The notes: generated by a model from the sequence alone, not told the origin. A DNA stretch of 64,000 bases from Halalkalibacter krulwichiae (GCF_002109385.1 NZ_CP020814.1:2441501-2505500), one strand, 5' to 3'; shown: positions 24,299-32,260, counted from the stretch's first letter. A program made the numbers and translations.

Positions 24299-24484
24299 CT
24301 AACTATCATCTCTTTCAAAAATAGCAATATTAACATCTGTATTTCCCTCATTAATTTGAGGAATAAAGCTATGCAATCTCCAACCACCTTTAGTGTGATC
24401 ATTTAACTCAAATTCAAGGTCTCTAAATGACTTCTTACTCTCTACAGGGTTCAATTTTACCGTTTTATACTCCAAGTTATTCAT
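24299..24484 (-). CDS. DUF4177-like small protein (61 aa)
   Basis: The protein reads MNNLEYKTVKLNP, then LEFELNDHTKGGWRLHSF and a terminal AIFERDD, the pattern of DUF4177 proteins, which are short beta-alpha-beta units of unknown role. AAAGGG precedes the start. A TGGTAAACT stretch upstream resembles the promoter boxes of the lipoprotein cassettes. Confidence 0.75.
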   Translation of the reverse strand: MNNLEYKTVKLNPVESKKSFRDLEFELNDHTKGGWRLHSFIPQINEGNTDVNIAIFERDDS

Positions 24485-24542
24485 CCCTTTCCAAAAACCT
24501 TATGGAAAAGTTTACCACAAAATAACTTATAATCCTAATTAC

Positions 24543-24758
24543 TTATTCTCCTACAACTTCAATAGATGAAATATGACTCGGATTAATCATAATGGTTTCC
24601 TCTTCATCTAAGAATAAAAAGGTATTCTTCAACACTCTAACTTTCCCACCCATAGGCACACCATTTTCATTATAGAAGCTCTTCAAAAGTCCTGAATGAC
24701 TCTCAATATTGTTTACTATGTATTCTTTGCCACTGTCCATAATTATCTTATATCTCAT
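24543..24758 (-). CDS. Small beta-rich element protein (71 aa)
   Basis: The protein begins MRYKIIMDSGKEYIV, continues with alternating hydrophobic residues (FLFLDEEETIMINPSHISSIEV) and looks like a small SH3- or beta-barrel-like fold. AAGGAGATGA precedes the ATG. Small early genes surround it. Function unknown. Confidence 0.65.
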   Translation of the reverse strand: MRYKIIMDSGKEYIVNNIESHSGLLKSFYNENGVPMGGKVRVLKNTFLFLDEEETIMINPSHISSIEVVGE

Positions 24759-24804
24759 ACAATCATCTCCTTATTAATAACTTTCCTACATATTGTCCAA
24801 ACGC

Positions 24805-24957
24805 TCACCCTACCCAAAAACCAAAACACATAGCACCAATACTAGCTATAGTAATAGCTGTAAAGTTAATTCGTCTATCCTTATCGGTCTCACCAATTGC
24901 ACCTAAACCGAACAATATCATAAATATAAACAACAATACCTGAAACGTTAACAGCAT
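24805..24957 (-). CDS. Small two-span membrane protein (50 aa)
   Basis: The frame begins MLLTFQVLLFIFMILFGLG, has a charged turn (GETDKDRRIN) and a second hydrophobic span ending FGFWVG. Its ATG overlaps the previous stop as TAATG, a sign of coupled translation. Likely cytoplasmic-membrane hairpin; function unknown. Confidence 0.6.
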   Translation of the reverse strand: MLLTFQVLLFIFMILFGLGAIGETDKDRRINFTAITIASIGAMCFGFWVG

Positions 24958-25217
24958 TATAAATATGCTCCAATCCAGTTAAACTCTATACCCTCATCTA
25001 CTACTACAAAGCTCTGTAATGGTTGGTCTTCCTCATCCATATTAAATCCTTGATTAGCCTGCAAGAAAATTAATTCCTTACCATTAATCATCACTTGTGT
25101 ATCTGCTCTATTCAAGAAGCTAAATTTGTATAAACGCTTACGCTCTGGTATTACCTCTTGATTTGCTGTACTTGTTTCTAGTCGCTCACTACCCAAATAA
25201 CCTATTCCAATTCTCAT
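24957..25217 (-). CDS. Element protein of unknown function (86 aa)
   Basis: The protein starts MRIGIGYLGSERLE and continues with a beta-rich C-terminal half (QSFVVVDEGIEFNWIGAYL). AAGGAGCTG precedes the ATG. It lies just downstream of the tRNA and is coupled to a small membrane protein gene. I do not recognise a family. Confidence 0.65.
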   Translation of the reverse strand: MRIGIGYLGSERLETSTANQEVIPERKRLYKFSFLNRADTQVMINGKELIFLQANQGFNMDEEDQPLQSFVVVDEGIEFNWIGAYL

Positions 25218-25256
25218 TTATAACAGCTCCTTAGTTTGATTCATACTATTATTAAG

Positions 25257-25330
25257 TGGACTTTACAGGATTCGAACCTGTGACCTATCGCTTATGAGGC
25301 GACTGCTCTGACCAACTGAGCTAAAAGTCC
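25257..25330 (-). tRNA. tRNA-Ile2 (anticodon CAU, probable lysidine-modified reader of AUA)
   Basis: The 74-nt cloverleaf is complete: acceptor GGACTTT with AAAGTCC, D arm GCTC/GAGC with AGTTGGTCA loop, anticodon loop CTCATAA, T arm ACAGG/CCTGT with TTCGAAT loop, discriminator A, and no encoded CCA. The CAU anticodon alone could be Met. The start GGACTTTTAGCTCAGTTGG and the CTCATAA loop resemble bacterial tRNA-Ile2, not elongator tRNA-Met. TilS of the host would convert C34 to lysidine. A phage copy would help translation of AUA codons, frequent in these AT-rich genes. Confidence 0.88.
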
Positions 25331-25341
25331 AAAAAGAAAAA

Positions 25342-25357
25342 AGCTAATCACTTAGCT
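25342..25357 (-). terminator. Terminator between the 54-residue gene and the tRNA
   Basis: AGCTAA and TTAGCT form a 6-bp stem with a 4-nt loop and a following T run on the minus strand. Confidence 0.65.
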
Positions 25358-25521
25358 CAATCATCATCATCTTCAAATTCTTCATCATTACACTGGGCAT
25401 ACCAGTAATCAAGAATATTTATTCTATCTTCATCGCTTAACAATTGATCCTTCTCAAGCTCTTCAGCTAACTCTTCGAAGGCACTAGCTTTCAATACTGA
25501 ATAACTCTCTTTATTCACCAT
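25357..25521 (-). CDS. Small acidic protein (54 aa)
   Basis: The frame MVNKESYSVLKASAFEELAE ends in an acidic tail FEDDDD. It overlaps the end of the zinc-ribbon gene by 11 bases, and AAGGGG lies eight bases upstream. A terminator follows at once. Function unknown. Confidence 0.6.
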   Translation of the reverse strand: MVNKESYSVLKASAFEELAEELEKDQLLSDEDRINILDYWYAQCNDEEFEDDDD

Positions 25522-25759
25522 TCAAAATACCCCTTATCGCTTCTCGTTCTTCTTCCTTTAATCGCTCCATTTTATCAATTAAATTGGCAAATACCTCTAA
25601 GCTTTCAAGGAATTGTTCTTTTTGACCTTGACTCAATGTTAGGGTTTTCACTTTATCTAGTGATTTCCAATCATCCAAACCACTACATTGACCACATTCC
25701 CAGTCATATAATTCATCATCTGTAATCTTTAAGTTACATACGTTACACTTGTAGCTCAT
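25511..25759 (-). CDS. Zinc-ribbon protein (82 aa)
   Basis: The N-terminus has two Cys pairs, CNVC at residues 5-8 and CGQC at 22-25, a compact zinc ribbon. The C-terminal part is a coiled helix (FLESLEVFANLIDKMERLKE). Such small proteins often bind nucleic acid or a polymerase. It overlaps the following small gene. Confidence 0.65.
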   Translation of the reverse strand: MSYKCNVCNLKITDDELYDWECGQCSGLDDWKSLDKVKTLTLSQGQKEQFLESLEVFANLIDKMERLKEEEREAIRGILNGE

Positions 25760-25762
25760 TAT

Positions 25763-25900
25763 TCAATCTCTCTCCCTTGCTCCACTTTGTATGTTTATTA
25801 AAATTCGTTTGATTCCCTCATTGCATTTATCACAATTATCAGTAATGCACATACAACGACTACAATAATTAATGAAGGACTGTAAATTCTTCTGTTCCAT
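25763..25900 (-). CDS. Cys-rich small protein overlapping two neighbours (45 aa)
   Basis: The frame begins MEQKNLQSFINYCSRCMC and continues CITDNCDKCNEG, five Cys in 13 residues, then a basic helix. It starts inside the end of the upstream gene in another frame and stops five bases before the zinc-ribbon start. The Cys spacing suggests zinc binding. The ribosome site is weak. Confidence 0.5.
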   Translation of the reverse strand: MEQKNLQSFINYCSRCMCITDNCDKCNEGIKRILINIQSGARERD

Positions 25901-26141
25901 CTATCTCAGCTACTTTCCTAATTTCTAATTTCAACCATTCACCATTTTTGATTTCTGCAAGTGCTATTTGATAATAATTACCTTTGATTGGCTCATAATT
26001 TTCTCTAAAAGATTCATTAACACTTTCAATCTTAGCTACTTCTTCAATACATCGCTCTTCATTTTCAGCCACAAATAAACGAACGTCATCAACAGTATCT
26101 AAATGTTTAGGAGTAACAAGATACAAGTATTTCTTATTCAT
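25869..26141 (-). CDS. Element protein of unknown function (90 aa)
   Basis: The frame starts MNKKYLYLVTPKHLDTVDDV and looks like a small alpha/beta protein with an acidic centre (AENEERCIEEVAKIES). Its ATG overlaps the stop of the upstream gene. No known motif is visible. Confidence 0.65.
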   Translation of the reverse strand: MNKKYLYLVTPKHLDTVDDVRLFVAENEERCIEEVAKIESVNESFRENYEPIKGNYYQIALAEIKNGEWLKLEIRKVAEIDGTEEFTVLH

Positions 26142-26551
26142 TATCCCAACTCCTTAACTCTCAACTTCGGTGTGTACTTCTTTTTAAATCTCTTCTGCTC
26201 TTTTTCAGTCTTATCTAAATATCGTTTAACAGCTTCAAGCTCTTCAGCGCTCGGCTCTTCGTAGACTTCTTCTGGAGATGTCCCTCTAGGTTGTTTAACC
26301 TTTTCAGTAGCATCAACTTCAATGCTCACAGGTGCGACAAGAGGCTTATCTGAGTTTTGAATATATGCCTTTATGTAATCCAATTCTTCTAAGATCTTCT
26401 CATTTTCATCCATTAGCCTACTTATAAAAGGGAATATACCGCCAAATAAATTGTTATTTGCTTCATTTACCTTTTTATACAATAATCTGTCAAGCTCATA
26501 AAAACTCATTGCTGAAACTTTATATTCTCTGTCTGATTTTCTCATCATCAT
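26141..26551 (-). CDS. Helical element protein of unknown function (136 aa)
   Basis: The protein begins MMMRKSDREYKVSAMSFYEL, has a coiled segment near residues 50-65 (ENEKILEELDYIKAYI), a Pro/Glu-rich linker and a basic C-terminus (QKRFKKKYTPKLRVKEL). GAAAGGAT precedes the start. It is the first of a run of short early genes. The role is unknown. Confidence 0.6.
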   Translation of the reverse strand: MMMRKSDREYKVSAMSFYELDRLLYKKVNEANNNLFGGIFPFISRLMDENEKILEELDYIKAYIQNSDKPLVAPVSIEVDATEKVKQPRGTSPEEVYEEPSAEELEAVKRYLDKTEKEQKRFKKKYTPKLRVKELG

Positions 26552-26808
26552 CTATCCTTTCGGCTCAAATTTAAATTTATAAAACTAAGAGGATTTTGTT
26601 TCGAGGAACACACGAACAGAGCTAGATACAAATGACCTAGCTCACTGTCTCTCATGTGCTATAAAAAATAAAAATAACATTATTTGGAGGAATAAATAAT
26701 GAAATCGTAGCAGATTCTCTCTATTTATTCGTTTGCTCATCGTTTTATTTAATGTCGGACGATAGCAGGGGCGCACTGTAATAAAACCAGCCGATACCGA
26801 CAAGAAGC
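26552..26808. other. Intergenic region, 257 bp, with hairpins but no convincing gene
   Basis: GAGCTAG and CTAGCTC (about 26616-26641) form a 7-bp inverted repeat, and GTCGG/CCGAC arms lie near 26755-26803. On the + strand GGAGG precedes a four-codon frame at 26700 that stops at once. A small RNA is possible, but nothing identifies one. Confidence 0.4.
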
Positions 26809-27027
26809 CTAATTAACTTTCACACGTTTCATTACAAATTGATCCGCTTGCTCAATAATGTCTTTAATTTTATTTTCATTGCTAATAGATAGCCTTGTTT
26901 TATTCCGAAAAAACTGTGATACTGCTGCTTGTGAAATCCCTAATGAATCAGCAATTGTTTTATTTTTTATCTCCTTCTTCATCGCTAGGAAACGTAATTC
27001 CTCTATCTCTTCAATCGAAAGTCTCAA
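26809..27027 (-). CDS. HTH regulator (72 aa)
   Basis: The start is TTG 27027 with AAAGGAGGG upstream. Residues 18-45 form a Cro-type helix-turn-helix (KNKTIADSLGISQAAVSQFF). The protein has nothing else apart from a basic C-terminus. Two TTAARCGTAAA boxes 33 bp apart lie just upstream and are its likely operators. It stands between the RNA polymerase-like gene and the short early genes. Confidence 0.82.
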   Translation of the reverse strand: MRLSIEEIEELRFLAMKKEIKNKTIADSLGISQAAVSQFFRNKTRLSISNENKIKDIIEQADQFVMKRVKVN

Positions 27028-27041
27028 CTCAACTCCCTCCT

Positions 27042-27085
27042 TTAAACGTAAATTTTATATTTTAACTTTACTTATTAAGCGTAAA
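27042..27085. promoter_or_regulatory. Paired operator-like boxes upstream of the HTH gene
   Basis: TTAAACGTAAA (27042-27052) and TTAAGCGTAAA (27075-27085) are direct repeats 33 bp apart, three helical turns, in an AT-rich promoter region. Confidence 0.5.
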
Positions 27086-27267
27086 AAAGAGAACAGGAGG
27101 AGACGTTACTAAACCTGTTCTTCTAAAGACTTAGTAAGCTGGCATACTTACTAAAGTTATAATCGTTACATGGAAATGGGGGAAACCAACTTAAAGCTTT
27201 ACATCTGAAATTATATATAGTACAGTATAATTACGAGGTAAGTTTAATGTTATTTAATTAACAAAAA

Positions 27268-27311
27268 AAGAAGAGTAGTACTACACATCGTATAGACTAT
27301 CATACCACTCT
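27268..27311 (-). terminator. Second terminator after the RNA polymerase-like gene
   Basis: AGAGTGGTA and TACTACTCT form a 9-bp stem with one mismatch and a long loop, followed by seven T on the minus strand. Confidence 0.6.
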
Positions 27312-27340
27312 TTCCATATAGGGAACTTTTTTCAATCAAA

Positions 27341-27383
27341 AAAACCTCAAAAATCTAGCTTAAACACTAGGTTTTTTGAGGTT
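27341..27383 (-). terminator. First terminator after the RNA polymerase-like gene
   Basis: A long A/T-rich stem (AACCTCAAAAA...CTAG with CTAGGTTTTTTGAGGTT, read in sections) closes on a short loop just after the stop codon. Confidence 0.75.
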
Positions 27384-27390
27384 CCATTTT

Positions 27391-30096
27391 TTAAAGGTGT
27401 GAATTTTTCGGCTTGAAGGCATTCAAGAATACCTCTTTTTGTGTTGAATGCAACACATTTAGCAATCTTATAGCATCTTCACTGTTATCTTTAACCATTC
27501 GCATTAAGATGGCACACATCGTATCTTCCTTTACATGGAGTTTTTCTACATGAAAATTGTAATATTTAACAATATTTTTTATACGATTGTTCCGCTCATC
27601 CTCATCATTAATACTACTATACACACTTTTTATATCGCTACTGTATTTCTTGACATTATCTCTAATCTTTTTTTGCTGGTGGCGATTTGCTTGTTTCACT
27701 TTATGTATCACTAACAAACTTCTAAAATCAATATCTTCTCGCTTAGTTGCATATTTAAGATAACTTAATTCTTTGACAAGATAATCCATCGGGCAATCGT
27801 AATAGCTAATCCTATTCCCTATTGTGTTACTTTCGCTTATGAATTGCCAAAACTTAGGCTTCCTTTCAGCTAATTCGGGTAACTCTTCAATATGTTCGAT
27901 CTCATCTTGTATGTTTATTTTATATAACTTTTTACTTAAATCGATAGCCACTCCTGACAAAACCGTTAAAACACCCGTCTTCTGTAGCAGTCTTTCCAAC
28001 TTTCTACCTTTAAGACCTTTTGATTTCAAATGCCAATATGTAGACAAACAAAATTGACCCAAATTAACAACATCCCCTATTTTTTTTGAGCTTTTAGCTA
28101 ATATATTGTCAATCTCACTCATGCTCAGTTTATTTAGTTTGTATTCCTTCTTTTCACTTTGTAACTTGTTAATACAAACTCGATATTCCTTTTTACACGC
28201 TTGAGCAATGATTTTTAACTTTTCGCTATCAATTAAAAGCACCGTATCAGAGTCATAATCACTACCGGATAACGTATCCTGCAAAGGAAATTCCCATGCA
28301 TTTACGGCAACAATATTTTTACTGAAATTAAAATACTCTTCAATCTCTTTATTATATGTATTCTTAGCTAATAGAACGTTACTAGGGCTAGTATTAGGGT
28401 TTCTGAAGCCAACTAGATCAACTCCAAAGTCAAACATTGTTGTAAATATTTGATTACCTCGAAGGGATAACTCAGGATTTTTAACATTAAACTTACCAAT
28501 GCTATGCAATAACATTTCATAAGGATTTCCGATCATAACGCAATAGTCTGCTTTAGGAATACGCACTTTCCCACTTTTGACTTTCTTTCCATAGTCATAA
28601 ATTTCTTTAGAGCGGAACTCCCTAAAAATTTCTGTATGTACAATATCGTTATTTCGTCTATATAAATCAATTAACATTTGATGACTATTCATTTCATTAG
28701 TGTTCTTTTCAAGATGCTCAATAAAATGCTCATCACTTTCTTTAAGGTTCATTATGTATTCTTTTTCATAGCCTGCTAATTGAGCAACATCATCTTTATT
28801 TAACGGTAAGCAATTTACCATTTGATAAGAAAGGGATTGAAGGATATTTCCCTTTTCATCTGTTCCATGTTTTGATTTCTTTTCATGCTTACAAACCCCA
28901 AAAATAATACCTTCTGAGCTTACTAAGCCCTTCCAATGAGAAAACATTGCATTATTTAATCTTCTCATAACTTCTTTGTCCTTTAGGTTTTCACCTTCTT
29001 CAGCAAAAACATTACTGAATTTAAGACATTTCAGACTAGAAGGAGTTGTTATCATATGCACGTCTTTAGCAAGGATCTCATTACCAAACATGTCTGTAAG
29101 CTTCCATTCATTATATGGAGTATCATCTGGACATTTATCCTCAAGAAACTTTTGTATCTTAGTATTGAACGCTGCAGATTTAAAGAAATGGTGACGTAAC
29201 AACTTCATTGAACCAGCGTGATCAAAATACTGTTCATCAAGTAATGATTGTCCATCGAATAGACTGTTGCTAACCTTAACATTTTCCTTGAAGCTGTCTA
29301 GTAACCCTGTCTTCTTATCGGTTCTTACAACATTGCAAATCTCATCAAATTCACTATTGATATCATCTACAACAAGAATGTTTTCAGGGTTTATCTTGAT
29401 CGTCCCTTCTATGGATGAACCAACAAGAGACTCATAAGAAAGCAAACTAGCTAAATCAATTGGTTGATTATCCTGAAAAGGTAGGTACATCCTAGACCAA
29501 TTTATCATTTCATTATAAAGTTCTTCACGAATTGCTAATACTTGACCAGTTCTACTTTTAGAACTAGATCGTTTGTACACCTTATAAGTGATTACCTCAA
29601 TTTTATTAGTCTTTATATTTTTAAACTTCAATGTGAATCCATTCTCATAAAGATGCTCCCTTAACTCATCATTCTTAAGTTCTTTCCACTTCTCTTTGTA
29701 GGTTTGAGGATCTTCCTTCTCTTCAGAAATATGTTTAATAAATCCCTTTAGTTTCTCCTTGTATCCTTCCAACTTTTCTTTCTTTTCTTCTGTTTCAGCT
29801 TCAGCAATCTTTTTATCTAGCTTTCTCATTTTACTTTTACAAGCTTTAATAATCTGGTCGCCCGATTTAACTTTCTGTTTGAATTTTACATTGATTATGT
29901 CATTGCTAATTTCTTTATCACTCGTTTTAACAGTCATCGTTGATAAACCTTCTTGCTTCAATTTAATCAACTCAAGACTATGAGGTATCATACCAACGTA
30001 ATTAAGATCAATTTCTTTATCTCTAATCATATTGCCGTAAATGTCGTTCGCTTCAAGTGAAAGTATGTAAACTTGCTTGTTGTTGTTTTCTGCCAT
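27391..30096 (-). CDS. YonO-like single-chain RNA polymerase (DxDxD protein)
   Basis: The start is ATG 30096 with AGAAGGAG eight bases upstream, not the TTG eight codons earlier; this gives 901 residues, close to SP-beta YonO (about 905). GSDYDSDTVLLID at residues 611-623 is a DxDxD motif with Asp613, 615 and 617, the metal-binding core of the two-barrel RNA polymerases shared by the cellular beta' subunit, YonO and eukaryotic RdRPs. Upstream conserved-type blocks are GNPYEMLLHSIG (about 520) and GFRNPNTSPSNVLLAKN (about 555). A charged coiled coil lies near residues 85-150. YonO transcribes late genes of SP-beta as a DNA-dependent polymerase; by analogy this could serve the element. It lies beside the predicted origin and has two terminators. 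Confidence 0.75.
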   Translation of the reverse strand: MAENNNKQVYILSLEANDIYGNMIRDKEIDLNYVGMIPHSLELIKLKQEGLSTMTVKTSDKEISNDIINVKFKQKVKSGDQIIKACKSKMRKLDKKIAEAETEEKKEKLEGYKEKLKGFIKHISEEKEDPQTYKEKWKELKNDELREHLYENGFTLKFKNIKTNKIEVITYKVYKRSSSKSRTGQVLAIREELYNEMINWSRMYLPFQDNQPIDLASLLSYESLVGSSIEGTIKINPENILVVDDINSEFDEICNVVRTDKKTGLLDSFKENVKVSNSLFDGQSLLDEQYFDHAGSMKLLRHHFFKSAAFNTKIQKFLEDKCPDDTPYNEWKLTDMFGNEILAKDVHMITTPSSLKCLKFSNVFAEEGENLKDKEVMRRLNNAMFSHWKGLVSSEGIIFGVCKHEKKSKHGTDEKGNILQSLSYQMVNCLPLNKDDVAQLAGYEKEYIMNLKESDEHFIEHLEKNTNEMNSHQMLIDLYRRNNDIVHTEIFREFRSKEIYDYGKKVKSGKVRIPKADYCVMIGNPYEMLLHSIGKFNVKNPELSLRGNQIFTTMFDFGVDLVGFRNPNTSPSNVLLAKNTYNKEIEEYFNFSKNIVAVNAWEFPLQDTLSGSDYDSDTVLLIDSEKLKIIAQACKKEYRVCINKLQSEKKEYKLNKLSMSEIDNILAKSSKKIGDVVNLGQFCLSTYWHLKSKGLKGRKLERLLQKTGVLTVLSGVAIDLSKKLYKINIQDEIEHIEELPELAERKPKFWQFISESNTIGNRISYYDCPMDYLVKELSYLKYATKREDIDFRSLLVIHKVKQANRHQQKKIRDNVKKYSSDIKSVYSSINDEDERNNRIKNIVKYYNFHVEKLHVKEDTMCAILMRMVKDNSEDAIRLLNVLHSTQKEVFLNAFKPKNSHL

Positions 30097-30170
30097 TAAG
30101 TCGACTCCTTCTATTTTCAATTGATTAAATTATGTATGTAAAAAGAACACTTCAAAATACCTCTCACAAT

Positions 30171-30197
30171 TGTCCAAGCGTGCCCTTCGCGCGGACA
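30171..30197. repeat. GC-rich imperfect hairpin at the origin edge
   Basis: TGTCC and GGACA pair outside, GCG and CGC inside, around a TGCCCTT loop. It is the only GC-rich patch in the region. Confidence 0.5.
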
Positions 30198-30219
30198 CAT
30201 TGAGTACTGATTATTATAT

Positions 30220-30261
30220 TGGTTATGGATTGGTTATAGATTGGTTATTATTACTGGTTAT
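30220..30261 (+). repeat. 11-bp AT-rich tandem repeats (GGTTAT units)
   Basis: GGTTAT starts at 30221, 30232, 30243 and 30256. The first three units follow the 11-bp pattern ATTGGTTATRG, one helical turn apart. The region is very AT-rich, as a DNA unwinding element would be. Confidence 0.8.
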
Positions 30262-30307
30262 ACATTTAACTCTTACTAGTGTTAAAACCATGCTGCAAAG
30301 TTTTTTC

Positions 30308-30381
30308 GTAAGATGCATTTCAAAATATGTAAGATGCAAAAGTTAAACATGTAAGATGCATTTATTAATTCGTAAGATGCA
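30308..30381 (+). repeat. Iterons: four GTAAGATGCA repeats, probable replication origin
   Basis: GTAAGATGCA starts at 30308, 30329, 30351 and 30372, with spacings of 21, 22 and 21 bp, two helical turns. A partial inverted copy (CATCTTA) follows inside the end of the neighbouring rep-like gene. Direct repeats at this spacing beside a winged-helix gene are typical of iteron replicons. Confidence 0.8.
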
Positions 30382-30394
30382 TAAGTTGAACATC

Positions 30395-31450
30395 TTATGC
30401 CCCAAGGGATTCAAGCTTCCATTTATCAGCTTTTTCAGCAATCTTGTCATCATGTACGAAATACTTATTATTCCATCGAATAAATGTCTCAATCTCTTTG
30501 CCTTTATCAGTAACATCGATACCATTTGACTCTAAGTAATTTCTTTGTACTTTCATCAAGTTCACTTTATCTAGTATTTTTATATATTTAATAATCGTTG
30601 TTCGGCTATTTCCTGTGTCTTCTGCAATTAATTCCTCAGATGGATATGCATAATGATCCCAAAGAAACTTTGTTCTATCTATGTAACTCTCTAAGTAATA
30701 CATGATTCTGACACCTGTATAGCCAATCTTATCTAACACGTATCTATCAATTAATCTATGTGTAAGTTGAGTAAATTTAATAGGATTTTCCTTTTTTCTA
30801 GGTATGTATTCAGGATTAATTCTTACTGGTAATGGGTGAGTCTTGGGTAAATTCTTGATCTCATTACGAATAAGACCTCTCTTATGTAAGCTATTCCAGC
30901 ATTTTTTAAATGTCCTATTATCTTTGAATTTTAAGAAGTGCATTAACTGCTCGTATTCTTTAATAACATACTCCTCTCGCTGTCCATGCCTTTGGTATAA
31001 TTGCACCAATTTAACATACAGGACAAATTCTTTGTCGTTAATCGTCTTATCTCTAACAACCTCAGAAGCTATCTGAATCTTAAATGCATTAGCCTTCTGA
31101 CCATCAGATTTCTTAGGTGGAGTAACAGGTGTGATATCTTTAGGTGGATTTTCTCTAAGATATTCCTCTTCAGATTCTAGCCATACAGTATATTGTTCAG
31201 CTAACATACGTTGATATTCAGGATCATTGTGTAATTGTTCTTGTTGCTCTATCCAGTGTGCTTCCGCCTCTTCTAACTCACGTATCTCAACTTCCCATAA
31301 TCTATATAATTCTTTATCTAAAATGCTGTTATGTATCATTCGGTAATAGCCTTCATGCTCATACTCAAGTAAGTATTCTGTCTCTTGCCAATCAATACGA
31401 TATTTCATGCCTTCTTTTTTGTTGAATTTCATTGTTTGAGATTCCGTCAA
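30395..31450 (-). CDS. Winged-helix replication initiator-like protein
   Basis: The 351-residue protein starts at TTG with GGAGGTAA upstream. An acidic helical N-terminal part (residues 30-110) leads to two winged-helix-like units: KEFVLYVKLVQLYQRHG to FKKCWNSLHKRGLIRNE, and LIAEDTGNSRTTIIKYIKILDKVNLM. Dual winged helices are the layout of plasmid Rep proteins that bind iterons. Iterons begin 14 bp after its stop codon. It could equally be a phage replication-loader of the DnaD type. No helicase or polymerase accompanies it. Confidence 0.65.
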   Translation of the reverse strand: MTESQTMKFNKKEGMKYRIDWQETEYLLEYEHEGYYRMIHNSILDKELYRLWEVEIRELEEAEAHWIEQQEQLHNDPEYQRMLAEQYTVWLESEEEYLRENPPKDITPVTPPKKSDGQKANAFKIQIASEVVRDKTINDKEFVLYVKLVQLYQRHGQREEYVIKEYEQLMHFLKFKDNRTFKKCWNSLHKRGLIRNEIKNLPKTHPLPVRINPEYIPRKKENPIKFTQLTHRLIDRYVLDKIGYTGVRIMYYLESYIDRTKFLWDHYAYPSEELIAEDTGNSRTTIIKYIKILDKVNLMKVQRNYLESNGIDVTDKGKEIETFIRWNNKYFVHDDKIAEKADKWKLESLGA

Positions 31451-31471
31451 TTGATTACCTCCAATTTTAGA

Positions 31472-31648
31472 TTATTTATTGTTTTTATATTGATCTAATA
31501 CTCGTTGCAAACACTCTGATTTAACAAATAACGAGAACATCTTATTTGTTGTCGGATGTAAGCCAGTAGTAATTGAGTAAATACCATTTTCCTTAAGATA
31601 CTTTGCCACGTTTTTGTTATAGACAAATACAAAATCTGACTTATTCAT
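31472..31648 (-). CDS. Small DUF5659-like protein (58 aa)
   Basis: The frame MNKSDFVFVYNKNVAKYLKE continues GIYSITTGLHPTTNKMFSLF and VLDQYKNNK. That is the pattern of short phage proteins often annotated DUF5659. GGAGGAATTGA precedes the ATG. It precedes the rep-like gene by 22 bp and is probably co-transcribed. Confidence 0.65.
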   Translation of the reverse strand: MNKSDFVFVYNKNVAKYLKENGIYSITTGLHPTTNKMFSLFVKSECLQRVLDQYKNNK

Positions 31649-31715
31649 TCAATTCCTCCATTCGTAATCATTGTTAGTTGTGATTAGAGGGCGAGTTAGC
31701 CCCCTTGTTATGTAT

Positions 31716-31913
31716 TCAAACCAGCTTCTTTCTTAAACGTTCCTTCACATCAACAATAGTTTCACAAGTTTTTTTCAAATCTTCCTTACTCATAACCTTT
31801 TCATCGTGAAAATCATCAATAATTTTCAATTCTGCTTTTGATAAATTCAACATGTCATTTAAGATATTTACATTTCTCTCTAGTTTCTTTAATTGTTCAT
31901 ACTTATTTTTCAT
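31716..31913 (-). CDS. Helical early protein (65 aa)
   Basis: The start is ATG 31913 (MKNKYEQLKKLERNVNIL), preceded by GGGGGAG and overlapping the upstream stop as TAATG. The protein is a continuous coiled helix with a basic C-terminus (RLRKKLV). Function unknown. Confidence 0.6.
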   Translation of the reverse strand: MKNKYEQLKKLERNVNILNDMLNLSKAELKIIDDFHDEKVMSKEDLKKTCETIVDVKERLRKKLV

Positions 31914-32260
31914 TATCGAACTCCCCCATTCATCATTTTCATTTCTTCCTCTAACCATTTTTCTGTTTGTTCGTCGGCTCCAAATTCTACAAGACATGTC
32001 TCAATTTCACCTAAGCAATCCTGAAAGTTCGAATCCACTTTTAACCCCTTTAAATGGGTTACATAAGAATCATGTAAATCTTCATTTTTTTCAAGAAACT
32101 CATTAAAAATTGCATAGTCCCTCTGAAGACTCTCCTTCTGTTTAATCAGCATTTTAATAAATCCTGACTGCATACCTACTAACTCCATTAATTGATCCTC
32201 ATTCGTCATTTCTCTTTCCACTTGTTCCATATTCGTTGAATCTGCGTTATAAATTTTCAT
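31913..32260 (-). CDS. Acidic early protein (115 aa)
   Basis: The protein begins MKIYNADSTNMEQVEREM, is helical and acidic, and ends with Met-rich EEEMKMMNGGVR. GGGGG precedes the start. It is coupled to the next small gene. No family recognised. Confidence 0.6.
   Translation of the reverse strand: MKIYNADSTNMEQVEREMTNEDQLMELVGMQSGFIKMLIKQKESLQRDYAIFNEFLEKNEDLHDSYVTHLKGLKVDSNFQDCLGEIETCLVEFGADEQTEKWLEEEMKMMNGGVR

Noticed and set aside
26700..26711. Plus-strand gene after GGAGGAATAAATA
   Set aside because: The frame stops after three codons (ATG AAA TCG TAG).
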